Shown here piece after piece: positions 7,385-14,510 of a stretch of 36,717 bases of DNA. The notes under the pieces are model-generated. The model searched no databases and was not told the origin of the DNA. It saw only the letters and a program-made list of their open reading frames with translations. The position numbers were made by a program, and so were the translations under genes. This DNA is from Stenotrophomonas maltophilia (lineage in GTDB: Bacteria; Pseudomonadota; Gammaproteobacteria; Xanthomonadales; Xanthomonadaceae), in NCBI GenBank assembly GCA_002387845.1, contig DGLB01000028.1:27516-64232 (forward strand). The letters run 5' to 3'. Positions within the stretch are counted from its first letter, which is position 1; every line of letters begins with the position of its first letter.

Positions 7385-8685
7385 GTTTCAGTTTCACTCT
7401 GTTGGAAAGCGGCGGCGTGCGGATTGGCACGCCCGCCATAACGGAAGATGTCCAGGCCTTCGGTGCTGATCTGCGGCTGGCGCGCGCTCATCAGGTCCGC
7501 CAGGTAGCGACCCGACCCGCAGGCCATGGTCCAGCCCAGCGTGCCGTGGCCGGTATTGAGGAACAGGTTGCGGTACGGCGTGGCCCCGATCACCGGGGTG
7601 CCGTCCGGGGTGGCCGGGCGCAGCCCGGTCCAGAACTCGGCGCGGCTGAGGTCGCCGCCGTGCGGGTAGAGGTCGCGCACCACCTTTTCCAGGGTGGCGC
7701 GGCGGCGCGGCGACAGCGACAGGTCGAACCCGCCCACTTCGGCCATGCCGCCCACGCGGATGCGGTCGTCGAAACGGGTCACGGCCACCTTGTAGCTTTC
7801 GTCCAGGATGGTCGAGGTGGGGGCCATCGCCGGATCGGTGATCGGCAGGGTCAGCGAGTACCCCTTCAACGGGTACACCGGCAGATGCATGCCCAGCGGT
7901 GCCACCAGCGACGGCGAATAGCTGCCCAGCGCGACCACGTAGTGGTCGGCGGTTTCCAGCTGGCCGTCGATGCGCACGCCGGTGATGCGGTTGCCGCTGG
8001 TTTCCAGCCCGGCAATGTCCTGGTCGAAGCGGAATTCCACGCCGGCGGCAGTGGCCATCTGCGCCAGGCGGCGGGTGAACAGCTGGCAGTCGCCGGTCTG
8101 GTCACGCGGCAGGCGCAGCGCACCGACCAGGGTGTCTGCCACCGCGGCCAGCGCCGGTTCGGCGGCGATGATGCCGGCGCGGTCCAGCACTTCATACGGC
8201 ACGCCGTACTGCGCCAGCACCTCGATGTCCTGCGCCGAGGCGTCCAGCTGCTGCTGGGTGCGGAACAACTGGGTGGTGCCCAGGTCGCGGCCTTCGAATT
8301 CGATGCCGGTTTCAGCGCGCAGTTCATTCAGGCAGTCGCGGCTGTACTCGGACATGCGCACCATGCGCGCTTTGTTGATCGCATAGCGCTCCTGGGTGCA
8401 GTTGCGCAGCATCTGCGCCAGCCAGCGGTACTGGTTGAGGTCCAGGCCCGGACGGATCGCCAGCGGCGCGTGTTCCTCGAACAGCCACTTCACTGCTTTG
8501 AGCGGCACGCCTGGCGCGGCCCACGGCGAGGTGTAGCCGAACGACAGCTGGCCGGCGTTGGCGAAGCTGGTCTCCAGCGCCGGTCCCGGCTGGCGGTCGA
8601 CCACGGTGACATCAAAGCCGGCCTGCCGCAGGTACCAGGCACTGGTCGTGCCGATCACCCCGCTGCCAAGAACAAGTACGCGCAT
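7363..8685 (-). CDS. dadA: D-amino acid dehydrogenase, small subunit type
   Basis: A 440-residue FAD-dependent oxidoreductase of the DAO family. The N-terminal dinucleotide-binding motif VLGSGVIGTTSAWYLRQAG (residues 5-23) is followed by VVDRQPGPALETSFANAGQ, the DadA signature. The C-terminal GLRPATPDGTPVIGATPYRNLFLN and GHGTLGWTMACGSG segments complete the FAD site. It oxidises D-alanine and other D-amino acids to 2-oxo acids and passes electrons to the respiratory chain at the inner membrane. GGAGAGG lies 5 bases before the ATG. It is the first gene of the dadA-dadX pair, transcribed away from the Lrp-type gene, with a -10 hexamer TATACT at 8745-8750 in the shared gap. Confidence 0.96.
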   Translation of the reverse strand: MRVLVLGSGVIGTTSAWYLRQAGFDVTVVDRQPGPALETSFANAGQLSFGYTSPWAAPGVPLKAVKWLFEEHAPLAIRPGLDLNQYRWLAQMLRNCTQERYAINKARMVRMSEYSRDCLNELRAETGIEFEGRDLGTTQLFRTQQQLDASAQDIEVLAQYGVPYEVLDRAGIIAAEPALAAVADTLVGALRLPRDQTGDCQLFTRRLAQMATAAGVEFRFDQDIAGLETSGNRITGVRIDGQLETADHYVVALGSYSPSLVAPLGMHLPVYPLKGYSLTLPITDPAMAPTSTILDESYKVAVTRFDDRIRVGGMAEVGGFDLSLSPRRRATLEKVVRDLYPHGGDLSRAEFWTGLRPATPDGTPVIGATPYRNLFLNTGHGTLGWTMACGSGRYLADLMSARQPQISTEGLDIFRYGGRANPHAAAFQQSETETCVLPAR

Positions 8686-8744
8686 GAGACCTCTCCAACC
8701 GGATCATTCCCTGCACTGCGAGGTGCCGGGACCACAATTGCGGA

Positions 8745-8750
8745 AGTATA
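8745..8750 (-). promoter_or_regulatory. Candidate -10 box of the dadA-dadX operon
   Basis: TATACT on the minus strand, 60 bases upstream of the dadA start, is close to the sigma-70 -10 consensus. No good -35 hexamer lies 16-18 bases upstream, which would fit a promoter that depends on an activator such as the divergent Lrp-type protein. The 149-base gap is the natural place for Lrp operators, but I could not define one. Confidence 0.4.
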
Positions 8751-8834
8751 GGCCGCTGTTCCCGGGTGATTTGCCTGTATTTGGCACCACCGGCAGTGTA
8801 TTGTCCCGCCATTCACCCTGCCGAGTTGACGCCG

Positions 8835-9314
8835 ATGGCCACCCGGGTCCGCGAACTGGACAAGATCGACCGCAAGATCCTGCGCATCCTGCAGGCCGAA
8901 GGACGCATTTCCTTCACCGAGCTGGGCGAACGGGTCGGGTTGTCCACGACGCCCTGCACCGAGCGGGTGCGCCGGCTGGAGCGCGACGGTGCCATTACCG
9001 GCTACTACGCCAAGCTCGACCCGCACTACCTCAAGGCCAGCCTGCTGGTGTTTGTCGAAATCAGCCTCGCCTACAAGTCCGGCGACATCTTCGAGGAGTT
9101 CCGGCGCGCCGCGTTGAAGCTGCCGAATGTGCTGGAGTGCCATCTGGTCTCGGGCGATTTCGACTATCTGTTGAAGGCGCGGATCAGCGAGATGGCGTCG
9201 TACCGCAAACTGCTGGGCAGCACCCTGCTGACCCTGCCGCATGTGCGCGAGAGCAAGAGCTACATCGTGATGGAAGAGGTGAAGGAAACACTCACCCTGC
9301 CGATTCCGGATTGA
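8835..9314 (+). CDS. lrp: Lrp/AsnC-family transcriptional regulator of the dad genes
   Basis: A 159-residue regulator with an N-terminal helix-turn-helix (LDKIDRKILRILQAEGRISF, then TELGERVGLSTTPCTERVRRLE) and a C-terminal RAM/AsnC ligand-binding domain (from about residue 65, with LECHLVSGDFDYLLKARIS and the final SYIVMEEVKETLTLPI). Lrp-type proteins bind DNA as dimers to hexadecamers and respond to amino acids such as leucine or alanine. The ATG at 8835 gives the usual family N-terminus; an upstream extension to 8766 is not typical. It is divergent from dadA-dadX, which suggests that it controls D-alanine catabolism, as related regulators (BkdR/DadR-type) do. It could equally be the global Lrp; the closest named homologue cannot be settled by eye. 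Confidence 0.93.
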   Translation: MATRVRELDKIDRKILRILQAEGRISFTELGERVGLSTTPCTERVRRLERDGAITGYYAKLDPHYLKASLLVFVEISLAYKSGDIFEEFRRAALKLPNVLECHLVSGDFDYLLKARISEMASYRKLLGSTLLTLPHVRESKSYIVMEEVKETLTLPIPD

Positions 9315-9327
9315 AGTGAGCGTAAAA

Positions 9328-9359
9328 AAGGCGGCGCGCGAACGCGCACCGCCTTCTTC
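9328..9359. terminator. Bidirectional intrinsic terminator
   Basis: A GC-rich hairpin with outer arms AAGGCGG/CCGCCTT and inner GCGC/GCGC pairing around GAA, flanked by A-run (9323-9329) on one side and TTCTTCC on the other. It lies between the converging Lrp-type gene and the Gln-rich small gene and could end transcripts from both. Confidence 0.75.
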
Positions 9360-9401
9360 CGGTTTCACCCCCGAACAAAGGGTGCTATGCCGAACCGCGC
9401 A

Positions 9402-9554
9402 TCAGCGCTGCTGTTTCTGGTCCGGGTTGCGCTGCTGCTGATCCTGCTGCTTGCCCTTCTGGTTCTGCTGATCCCACTGCTGCTGGCTCTGCTGACCCTT
9501 CTGGTTCTGCTGGTCCTGCGGCTTGTTGGGATTGTTCTGCTGCTGGTTAGCCAT
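9402..9554 (-). CDS. Glutamine-rich 50-residue disordered protein
   Basis: A 50-residue frame that starts MANQQQNNPNKPQDQQNQKG and ends RNPDQKQQR. Twenty-three of 50 residues are Gln; most others are Asn, Lys, Asp, Gly, Arg and Pro, with one Trp (W27) and no hydrophobic core, cysteine or signal peptide. It should be intrinsically disordered and soluble. The phrase QNQKG occurs twice (17-20 and 31-34 region), suggesting a decayed 14-residue duplication. An in-frame ATG seven codons upstream (9575) would give 57 residues; neither start has a strong ribosome-binding site. Gln-rich small proteins beginning MANQQ are, I believe, found in Xanthomonads, but I cannot name a family. The terminator at 9328-9359 follows its stop. 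The opposite strand reads as a run of Leu/Val, which is a by-product of CAG-rich coding. Confidence 0.7.
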   Translation of the reverse strand: MANQQQNNPNKPQDQQNQKGQQSQQQWDQQNQKGKQQDQQQRNPDQKQQR

Positions 9555-9697
9555 GGTTGCACTCGTTCTCGTCATCGTTGGGGATGCGCGATCTTGCGGC
9601 GCAGGTGCAGAGTCGAAGAAATGCGGTTAATTAAGGGCGAAAAAGCGGTGATGTTCTGTGTTGACGCCGATGACTGAGCGGATGCGTTGTGAAGCGT

Positions 9698-10123
9698 TCA
9701 CGGTTTGATCTGTTGCCCCTGCGTTGCCGGCGCGCTGTCGTAATACCGCCCCGTGCGTGAATCGAAGACGCGGTTCGGCCCCACCGGTTTGACACCGGGA
9801 ATGATGCGACCATTGCGGTCGTACACCTTCGGCGGTGCCGTGGTCGCCGGTGCCGGCACCACCTGCGCCGGCCCCTGGCTCTGGATCGGCTGCGTGCCCA
9901 GCTGCTGGCGGATCTGCGAATCGGAGGTCACCGGGGCAACCTTGCCGGCCTGGTTTTCCATCGGCGCTGGCCGCACCGGTGTTGGCATCGGTGCCGGTGC
10001 GGGTGCCGGGGTCACCACGGGCCGGGTGTCGGTCGGCTTGCGCGGCGCGGCGATCTGCGCGCCGGCATCGAAGGTCATGGCCACCGCCAGCAGGGCGGGC
10101 AGCAACAGCAGTCGGGTGTTCAT
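9698..10123 (-). CDS. Exported Pro/Ala-rich protein of unknown function
   Basis: A 141-residue protein with a signal peptide (MNTRLLLLPALLAVAMTFDA, cleavage near DAGA-QIA), then a long Pro/Ala linker (APAPAPMPTPVRPAPM), a short segment DSQIRQQLGTQPIQSQG, and a conserved-looking C-terminus VYDRNGRIIPGVKPVGPNRV followed by FDSRTGRYYDS. The linker suggests a spacer across the periplasm or to the cell wall. The start at 10123 has GGAGG 8 bases upstream; the TTG at 10129 would be too close to it. I do not recognise the family. It is divergent from msrB. Confidence 0.75.
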   Translation of the reverse strand: MNTRLLLLPALLAVAMTFDAGAQIAAPRKPTDTRPVVTPAPAPAPMPTPVRPAPMENQAGKVAPVTSDSQIRQQLGTQPIQSQGPAQVVPAPATTAPPKVYDRNGRIIPGVKPVGPNRVFDSRTGRYYDSAPATQGQQIKP

Positions 10124-10250
10124 CGGCAAAGCCTCCCACGCGGGTCCATGGCTTCATCCTGCGCCCCGCCCCTGTGCGGCAGCATGAACGCCTGCCTTGC
10201 GCCCTTCACGCGGTGCCCCCATTTCACTGCCATCCCCACGAGGAATGCCC

Positions 10251-10718
10251 ATGACCGCCTTCGACCTCTCTCCCCCCAGCGATGCCCAGCGCCAGGCGCT
10301 GGAGGCCGGCCTGAGCCCGGACGAGCGCCGCGTGCTGCTGCAGCACGGCACCGAAGCCCCGTTCTGCGGCGTGTTCCTGGACAACAAGCAGGACGGCGTC
10401 TACGGCTGCCGCCTGTGCGGCCTGCCGCTGTTCCGTTCCAGCACCAAGTTCGACTCCGGTACCGGCTGGCCCAGCTTCTTCGCCCCGTTTGACCCGGCCC
10501 ATGTCCACGAAATCCGTGACACCAGTCACGGCATGATCCGGACCGAGATCGTCTGCGCCCGCTGCGGCAGCCACCTCGGCCATGTGTTCCCGGACGGCCC
10601 GCCGCCCACCGGCGAGCGCCATTGCCTCAACTCGGTCTCGCTCGATTTCACGCCCAATGGCGAGCCCTACCCCGATCCGCTGCAGCGCGGCGGGGCCGAG
10701 GCCGGTCCGGCAGGCTGA
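10251..10718 (+). CDS. msrB: Peptide-methionine (R)-S-oxide reductase MsrB
   Basis: A 155-residue single-domain MsrB, which repairs the R-epimer of methionine sulfoxide in proteins. The two zinc-binding CxxC pairs are in YGCRLCGLPLF and CARCGSHLGHVF; the substrate-site motif DSGTGWPSF and the catalytic cysteine in RHCLNSVSLDF are intact. No signal peptide, so it is cytoplasmic. GAGGA at 10240-10244 lies 6 bases before the ATG at 10251; the ATG at 10245 abuts it, so 10251 is preferred. Upstream is a divergent exported protein gene; downstream, a short dyad precedes motA. Confidence 0.97.
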   Translation: MTAFDLSPPSDAQRQALEAGLSPDERRVLLQHGTEAPFCGVFLDNKQDGVYGCRLCGLPLFRSSTKFDSGTGWPSFFAPFDPAHVHEIRDTSHGMIRTEIVCARCGSHLGHVFPDGPPPTGERHCLNSVSLDFTPNGEPYPDPLQRGGAEAGPAG

Positions 10719-10729
10719 TCTGTAAAAGT

Positions 10730-10750
10730 GTGACGTTCATCCAACGTCAC
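10730..10750. promoter_or_regulatory. GTGACGTT dyad between msrB and motA
   Basis: A perfect 8-bp inverted repeat, GTGACGTT/AACGTCAC, with a 5-base spacer. It lies 11 bases after the msrB stop and 58 bases before the motA start. With no T-tract it is a weak terminator; it is more like an operator for a dimeric regulator of motA-motB, or a 3' stabilising hairpin of msrB mRNA. Confidence 0.45.
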
Positions 10751-10808
10751 CCTTCAGAACCCCGGCATGGGGCCGACATGGAGGTATCCCCTCCTCCGCG
10801 CCTGCCCC

Positions 10809-11663
10809 ATGCTCATCATTGTTGGTTTTCTGATCGTCATTCTCAGCGTGCTCGGGGGCTACGTCGGCGCGCACGGCAAGCTGGCTGCCCTCTGGCAGCC
10901 CTACGAGCTGGTCATCATTGGCGGTGCGGCGCTGGGCGCGTTCCTGGTCGGCACCCCGGTCAAGACGGTCAAGCAGACCCTGGCCGCCAGCGTCGGCGTG
11001 TTCAAAGGCCCGCGCTACAAGCAGCAGGACTACCTGGATGTGTTGAGCCTGTTGTACGAACTGCTCAACAAGGCGCGCCGCGAAGGCTTCATGTCGCTGG
11101 AGGACCACGTCGAGCGTCCGGCCGACAGTGCCATCTTCGCCAACTACCCCAAGGTGCAGGCCGACCATCACCTGGTCGACTTCATGACCGACTGCCTGCG
11201 CCTGATGATCGGCAGCAACATCGAACCGCACGAGCTGGAACCGCTGCTGGAGATGGAACTGGAAAAGCACCACGGCGAGGCCATGCAGCCGGCCGCCGTG
11301 CTGAACAAGGTCTCCGACGGCCTGCCCGGCTTCGGCATCGTCGCCGCGGTGCTGGGCATCGTGATCACCATGGGCTCGATCGGCGGTGAAATCACCGAAG
11401 TGGGCGCGCACGTGGCGGGCGCGCTGGTCGGTACCTTCCTCGGCATCCTGCTGGCCTACGGCTTTGTCAGCCCGCTGGCGGCGGCGGTGGAAGCGCGTGC
11501 CGAGCAGGACAGCCGCATCTACGAATCGGTCAAGACCGCCCTGCTGGCCTGCCTGCGCGGCTACAACCCGAAGATCGCGCTGGAATTCGCCCGCAAGACC
11601 CTGCCGTCGAACGTGCGTCCGGGCTTCAGCGCGTTCGAAGCCCACCTGAAGACGATCAAGTAA
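10809..11663 (+). CDS. motA: Flagellar motor stator protein MotA
   Basis: A 284-residue inner-membrane protein that forms the proton-conducting stator with MotB. Two N-terminal helices (MLIIVGFLIVILSVLGGYVG and ELVIIGGAALGAFLVG) are followed by a cytoplasmic domain with the charged rotor-facing region (YELLNKARREGFMSLEDHVERP), and two C-terminal helices (LPGFGIVAAVLGIVITMGSI and VAGALVGTFLGILLAYGFVS) with the family signature. It starts at ATG 10809, the normal MotA N-terminus. The only strong GGAGG (10780-10784) is 24 bases upstream and can pair with CCTCC at 10790-10794, so the start region is unusual. MotB follows after 9 bases; the two form an operon. Confidence 0.97.
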   Translation: MLIIVGFLIVILSVLGGYVGAHGKLAALWQPYELVIIGGAALGAFLVGTPVKTVKQTLAASVGVFKGPRYKQQDYLDVLSLLYELLNKARREGFMSLEDHVERPADSAIFANYPKVQADHHLVDFMTDCLRLMIGSNIEPHELEPLLEMELEKHHGEAMQPAAVLNKVSDGLPGFGIVAAVLGIVITMGSIGGEITEVGAHVAGALVGTFLGILLAYGFVSPLAAAVEARAEQDSRIYESVKTALLACLRGYNPKIALEFARKTLPSNVRPGFSAFEAHLKTIK

Positions 11664-11672
11664 GGCAGCGTC

Positions 11673-12641
11673 ATGGCCAACGACAAACCCACCGTCATTG
11701 TCCGCAAGGTCAAGAAGGCCGGTCACGGGGCCCATCATGGCGGGGCCTGGAAGGTGGCGTACGCCGACTTCGTGACCGCGATGATGGCGTTCTTCCTGGT
11801 GCTGTGGCTGATGGCGGCCACCAGCAAGCCCGAGCGCGCGGCCATTTCCGAGTATTTCCGCAATCCCAGCCCGCTGACCGGACAGAGCCCGACCCCCGCC
11901 CCCGGCATGGCCGGCCCGGGCGGGGCCAGCACCTCGATGATCAAGCTGGGCGGGGCCACCGATGTCTCGCGCGGCACCAGCAACGACCCGTTCCAGAACG
12001 CCCAGGCCGAGCGCCCGGTGCCGCAGGAAGACGAGCGCGAGCGTGAGAAGAAGCAGCTGGAAGTACTGAAGCAGGAGCTGGAAGAAGCGATCAGCAAGAG
12101 CCAGGCGCTGGAGCCGTTCAAGGACCAGCTGCTGCTGGACCTCACCCCGGAAGGCCTGCGCATCCAGATCGTGGACAAGCAGAACCGGCCGATGTTCGAC
12201 GTCGGCAGCGCCGCGCTGAAGCCGTACACCCGCGAGATCCTCAAGGAGCTGTCCGAGTTCATCAACCACGTGCCGAACCGGATCAGCATCACCGGTCATA
12301 CCGACATTACCGCCTATACCGCCGCCCACGGTTACAGCAACTGGGAACTCAGCGCGGACCGTGCCAATGCGGCACGGCGGGCGCTGCTGGAAGGGGGCAT
12401 GGCAGAGGAAAAGGTCACCCGCGTGGTCGGGTTGTCGTCCTCGGTGCTGTTCGACAAGCTCAAGCCGGACAATCCGATCAACCGTCGCATCAGCATCGTG
12501 GTGATGACCAAGGCAGCTGAGGCGGCCGCCTTGTCCGGGTCCGGGCAGCAGGTGGGGTTGTCGGCGGCCACGGTCGATCCGGACGTGCAGGCCGAGCTGG
12601 CACCGGCGGCCGGCGCGACCGGCACTCCCCCATTACAATGA
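11673..12641 (+). CDS. motB: Flagellar motor stator protein MotB
   Basis: A 322-residue protein with one membrane helix (VTAMMAFFLVLWLMAAT) that carries the proton-binding aspartate D32 in WKVAYADFVTAMM, the same position as in E. coli MotB. A flexible periplasmic segment with a charged coiled stretch (EDEREREKKQLEVLKQELEE) leads to an OmpA-like peptidoglycan-binding domain (about 180-295) with ISITGHTD and NWELSADRANAARRALLEGG. It anchors the stator to the cell wall. It starts 9 bases after motA. The C-terminal tail beyond about 290 is Ala/Pro/Gly-rich and likely disordered. Confidence 0.97.
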   Translation: MANDKPTVIVRKVKKAGHGAHHGGAWKVAYADFVTAMMAFFLVLWLMAATSKPERAAISEYFRNPSPLTGQSPTPAPGMAGPGGASTSMIKLGGATDVSRGTSNDPFQNAQAERPVPQEDEREREKKQLEVLKQELEEAISKSQALEPFKDQLLLDLTPEGLRIQIVDKQNRPMFDVGSAALKPYTREILKELSEFINHVPNRISITGHTDITAYTAAHGYSNWELSADRANAARRALLEGGMAEEKVTRVVGLSSSVLFDKLKPDNPINRRISIVVMTKAAEAAALSGSGQQVGLSAATVDPDVQAELAPAAGATGTPPLQ

Positions 12642-12673
12642 GCGCTTCCGATCCCAGATAGACGCCTCAAACC

Positions 12674-13168
12674 ATGTCCAAGCAGTCCAAGGCCAAGCGC
12701 GACAAGCGCAAGAAGTCGCAGCCCAAGCGCCCGATCCAGCGCCTGAACAGCCAGCAGCCGGTGCAGAACCACGCCGTGCTGCAGAACGCAGAAGGCCAGG
12801 TCGTGGCCGCCATCGGCCTGCAGGGCACCGAGTGGCTGCTGGCCATCGGCGGCCAGACCATGGGCAATGCCGACAACCCGGTGCCGATGCTGGCCATGCT
12901 CAAGCACCTGGCCAACGTGCAGGAGAAGGAAGGCCGCCCGGTCACCCTGGAAACCTCGCCGCAGCTGCAGCAGATGATTGACGACCTGGCGGCCGACGAA
13001 GGCAAGACCGCCGAGGAATACCTGGCCCAGCTGGTGTCCGAGTTCGAAGGCGTGGAAGACGCCGCCGACGACGCCGAAGGCGAGACCGCTGAAGCCGGCA
13101 CCGACGCCGAGGCCGCTGCGGCCGATGCCGAGGCCCCGGCCGACAGCAGCGAGCAGCCCAAGGGCTGA
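12674..13168 (+). CDS. Conserved hypothetical protein with basic head and acidic Ala-rich tail
   Basis: A 164-residue cytoplasmic protein in three parts: a very basic, disordered head (SKQSKAKRDKRKKSQPKRP), a folded middle (about 30-125; HAVLQNAEGQVVAAIGLQGT, then PQLQQMIDDLAADEGKTAEE) and an acidic Ala/Asp/Glu tail (DAADDAEGETAEAGTDAEAA). No signal peptide or membrane helix. The charge asymmetry suggests binding to nucleic acid or a partner, but I do not recognise the family. It follows motB by 32 bases and precedes the DUF4031 gene by 9 bases, so it may be read through from motA-motB or start its own unit. Confidence 0.8.
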   Translation: MSKQSKAKRDKRKKSQPKRPIQRLNSQQPVQNHAVLQNAEGQVVAAIGLQGTEWLLAIGGQTMGNADNPVPMLAMLKHLANVQEKEGRPVTLETSPQLQQMIDDLAADEGKTAEEYLAQLVSEFEGVEDAADDAEGETAEAGTDAEAAAADAEAPADSSEQPKG

Positions 13169-13177
13169 TTACTGCCG

Positions 13178-13459
13178 GTGACGGTCTATATCGACGATGC
13201 GGTTCACCCCTGGCGCGACGAGCGCTGGGCGCATCTGATGGCCGACACCCTGCCCGAGCTGCACGCGATGGCGGCGCAGCTCGGGATTCCACGGCGGGCA
13301 TTCCAGAACCGCCGCAGCGGCGCGCATTACGACGTGCCCGCGCCGATGCGTGAGCGTGCGATTGCGCTGGGCGCACGCGCGATTTCGCGGCATACCGACC
13401 GGGAACTGTTGAAGGCGGTCATCGCCAATGCGCGGTCGCAATACGACGCAACCGGGTAA
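13178..13459 (+). CDS. DUF4031 domain protein
   Basis: A 93-residue protein that begins with a GTG codon: VTVYIDDAVHPWRDERWAHL, then MADTLPELHAMAAQLGIPRR, and ends HYDVPAPMRERAIALGARAI followed by a short helix. The order of DD, W-HLMADT-ELH and HYD-P-R-RA-ALGA is the pattern of DUF4031 proteins, whose function is unknown. No ATG could replace the GTG without losing the conserved first strand. The gap to the previous gene is 9 bases, so the two are probably co-transcribed. It meets the DUF6630-type gene tail to tail after 4 bases. Confidence 0.85.
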   Translation: MTVYIDDAVHPWRDERWAHLMADTLPELHAMAAQLGIPRRAFQNRRSGAHYDVPAPMRERAIALGARAISRHTDRELLKAVIANARSQYDATG

Positions 13460-13463
13460 TCCG

Positions 13464-14006
13464 TCAGAACGGATCCGCGCCCGGCCGCACCTCAACCCCC
13501 AGCAACGAACACAGCGCCAGCATCGCGTCATCATCGCGGCTCAGCGCCATCCACCCGGCCAGGCCGCCGTTGCCGGTGTCCACGCTCCACAGGCTGTAGT
13601 TGTGCTCGCGCAGGCGGTCGTAGGCGGTGGCCATCAGCATCGGCGCATCCACGTCCTCGGCGAAGTCCTCATCATCCAGGTCGCCACCCCAGTCCACCTG
13701 CACGTTGAAGCGCGCGGCCAGCTCATTGACCGCCGATACCAGCGAATCGGCATCATCGCGCTCGACCTCGTAGCTCGACTGCCACGCGGTGGCGACCATC
13801 AGCGGCGGCAGCCAGTCGGCCTCCTCGTCAATCGCCTCACCGGCTTCCAGCAGCTGCTCGCGCCAGCGGTTGAACTGCTGCAGCGCCAGTTCCTCATCGC
13901 CCGGGTTGATCAGCACGAACAGGTTCCAGATCCGCGCCTCGAAATCGTCTTCGTCGAAATCGCGCTCGTCTTCTTCGAAGTCGAAATAATCGCTGTTGTC
14001 GGGCAT
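13464..14006 (-). CDS. DUF6630-type acidic protein
   Basis: A 180-residue acidic cytoplasmic protein. It begins MPDNSDYFDFEEDERDFDED, then has a helical part (WNLFVLINPGDEELALQQFN) and a C-terminal part with MLMATAYDRLREHNYSLWSV followed by DTGNGGLAGWMALSRDDDAM, which fits the DUF6630 pattern as I know it. No catalytic residues are evident; the function is unknown. The start at 14006 gives the acidic N-terminus; the longer frame to 14048 adds atypical residues. It is convergent with the DUF4031 gene and divergent from the DUF3297 gene. Confidence 0.75.
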   Translation of the reverse strand: MPDNSDYFDFEEDERDFDEDDFEARIWNLFVLINPGDEELALQQFNRWREQLLEAGEAIDEEADWLPPLMVATAWQSSYEVERDDADSLVSAVNELAARFNVQVDWGGDLDDEDFAEDVDAPMLMATAYDRLREHNYSLWSVDTGNGGLAGWMALSRDDDAMLALCSLLGVEVRPGADPF

Positions 14007-14144
14007 GACCGGGAATTCCTGGAAACAGCCCGCATTCTGACCTGCCACGGCGTGCGCAGGAAGCGAAATCGGCTTGAACCGGGGGGCTCGGGTATCCTGT
14101 GCGCCTGAAGGCGGCCGCGGTGGCCGTCAGTGTGAACCCGAATC

Positions 14145-14393
14145 ATGAGTGATACCCCTCCGGATCATCTGGCGATCAACCCCGCCAGCCCCTTCCACGA
14201 TGCCGCAGCGCTGGAGCGCGGCGTGGGCATCCGTTTCAACGATGTCGAGCGTGACAACGTCGAGGAATACTCGGTCAGCGAAGGCTGGATCCGCGTGCAG
14301 GCCGGCAAGTCGCGCGACCGTCGTGGCAACCCGATGACGGTGAAGGTCAAGGGCACCGTGGTGGCGTATTACCTGGATCAGAAGCCGGAATAA
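14145..14393 (+). CDS. DUF3297 family protein
   Basis: An 82-residue protein beginning MSDTPPDHLAINPASPFHDA, with GVGIRFNDVERDNVEEYSVS, EGWIRVQAGKSRDRRGNPMT and VKVKGTVVAYYLD, which fits the whole length of DUF3297, a family of small strand-rich cytoplasmic proteins in Proteobacteria with no known role. Single-gene unit: a short CCGACGCA/TGCGTCGG hairpin (14411-14436) and then a long SMAG dimer follow it. Confidence 0.88.
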   Translation: MSDTPPDHLAINPASPFHDAAALERGVGIRFNDVERDNVEEYSVSEGWIRVQAGKSRDRRGNPMTVKVKGTVVAYYLDQKPE

Positions 14394-14410
14394 TCCGGCG
14401 TTGTCACCCT

Positions 14411-14436
14411 CCGACGCATACGGCTGTGTGCGTCGG
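14411..14436 (+). terminator. Hairpin after the DUF3297 gene
   Basis: An 8-bp stem CCGACGCA/TGCGTCGG with a 10-base loop, 17 bases after the DUF3297 stop. There is no T-tract, so termination strength is doubtful. Its 3' arm abuts the SMAG dimer at 14435. Confidence 0.4.
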
Positions 14437-14495
14437 TAGCGCCGGCCGTTGGCCGGCCCAGGGATCGCGTGGGCCGGCCAACGGCCGGCGCTACC
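14435..14495. repeat. SMAG dimer: perfect 26-bp inverted repeat
   Basis: Two head-to-head SMAG units make a perfect inverted repeat: 14435-14460 (starting GGTAGCGCCGGCCGTTGG) and 14470-14495 (ending CGCTACC), with a 9-base spacer GGGATCGCG. Each arm also folds on itself (GGCCG-TT-GGCC). It lies between the DUF3297 gene and the end of the antiporter gene, which converge, and can end or stabilise both transcripts. Confidence 0.95.
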
Positions 14496-14510
14496 GGGAT
14501 CACCCCGCCG

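Noticed and set aside
8766..8800. An Lrp-type operator in TTGCCTGTATTTGGCA
   Set aside because: The dyad is partial and does not match Lrp consensus well enough to name.
9387..9677. A 96-residue Leu/Val-rich frame that looks like a membrane protein
   Set aside because: It is the complement of the CAG-rich Gln gene; the repeated CTG codons create the Leu run. It also lacks charged flanks expected of a real membrane protein.
10720..10760. A flagellar sigma-28 promoter before motA (TAAAAGTG)
   Set aside because: No GCCGATAA-like -10 element lies at the right distance.
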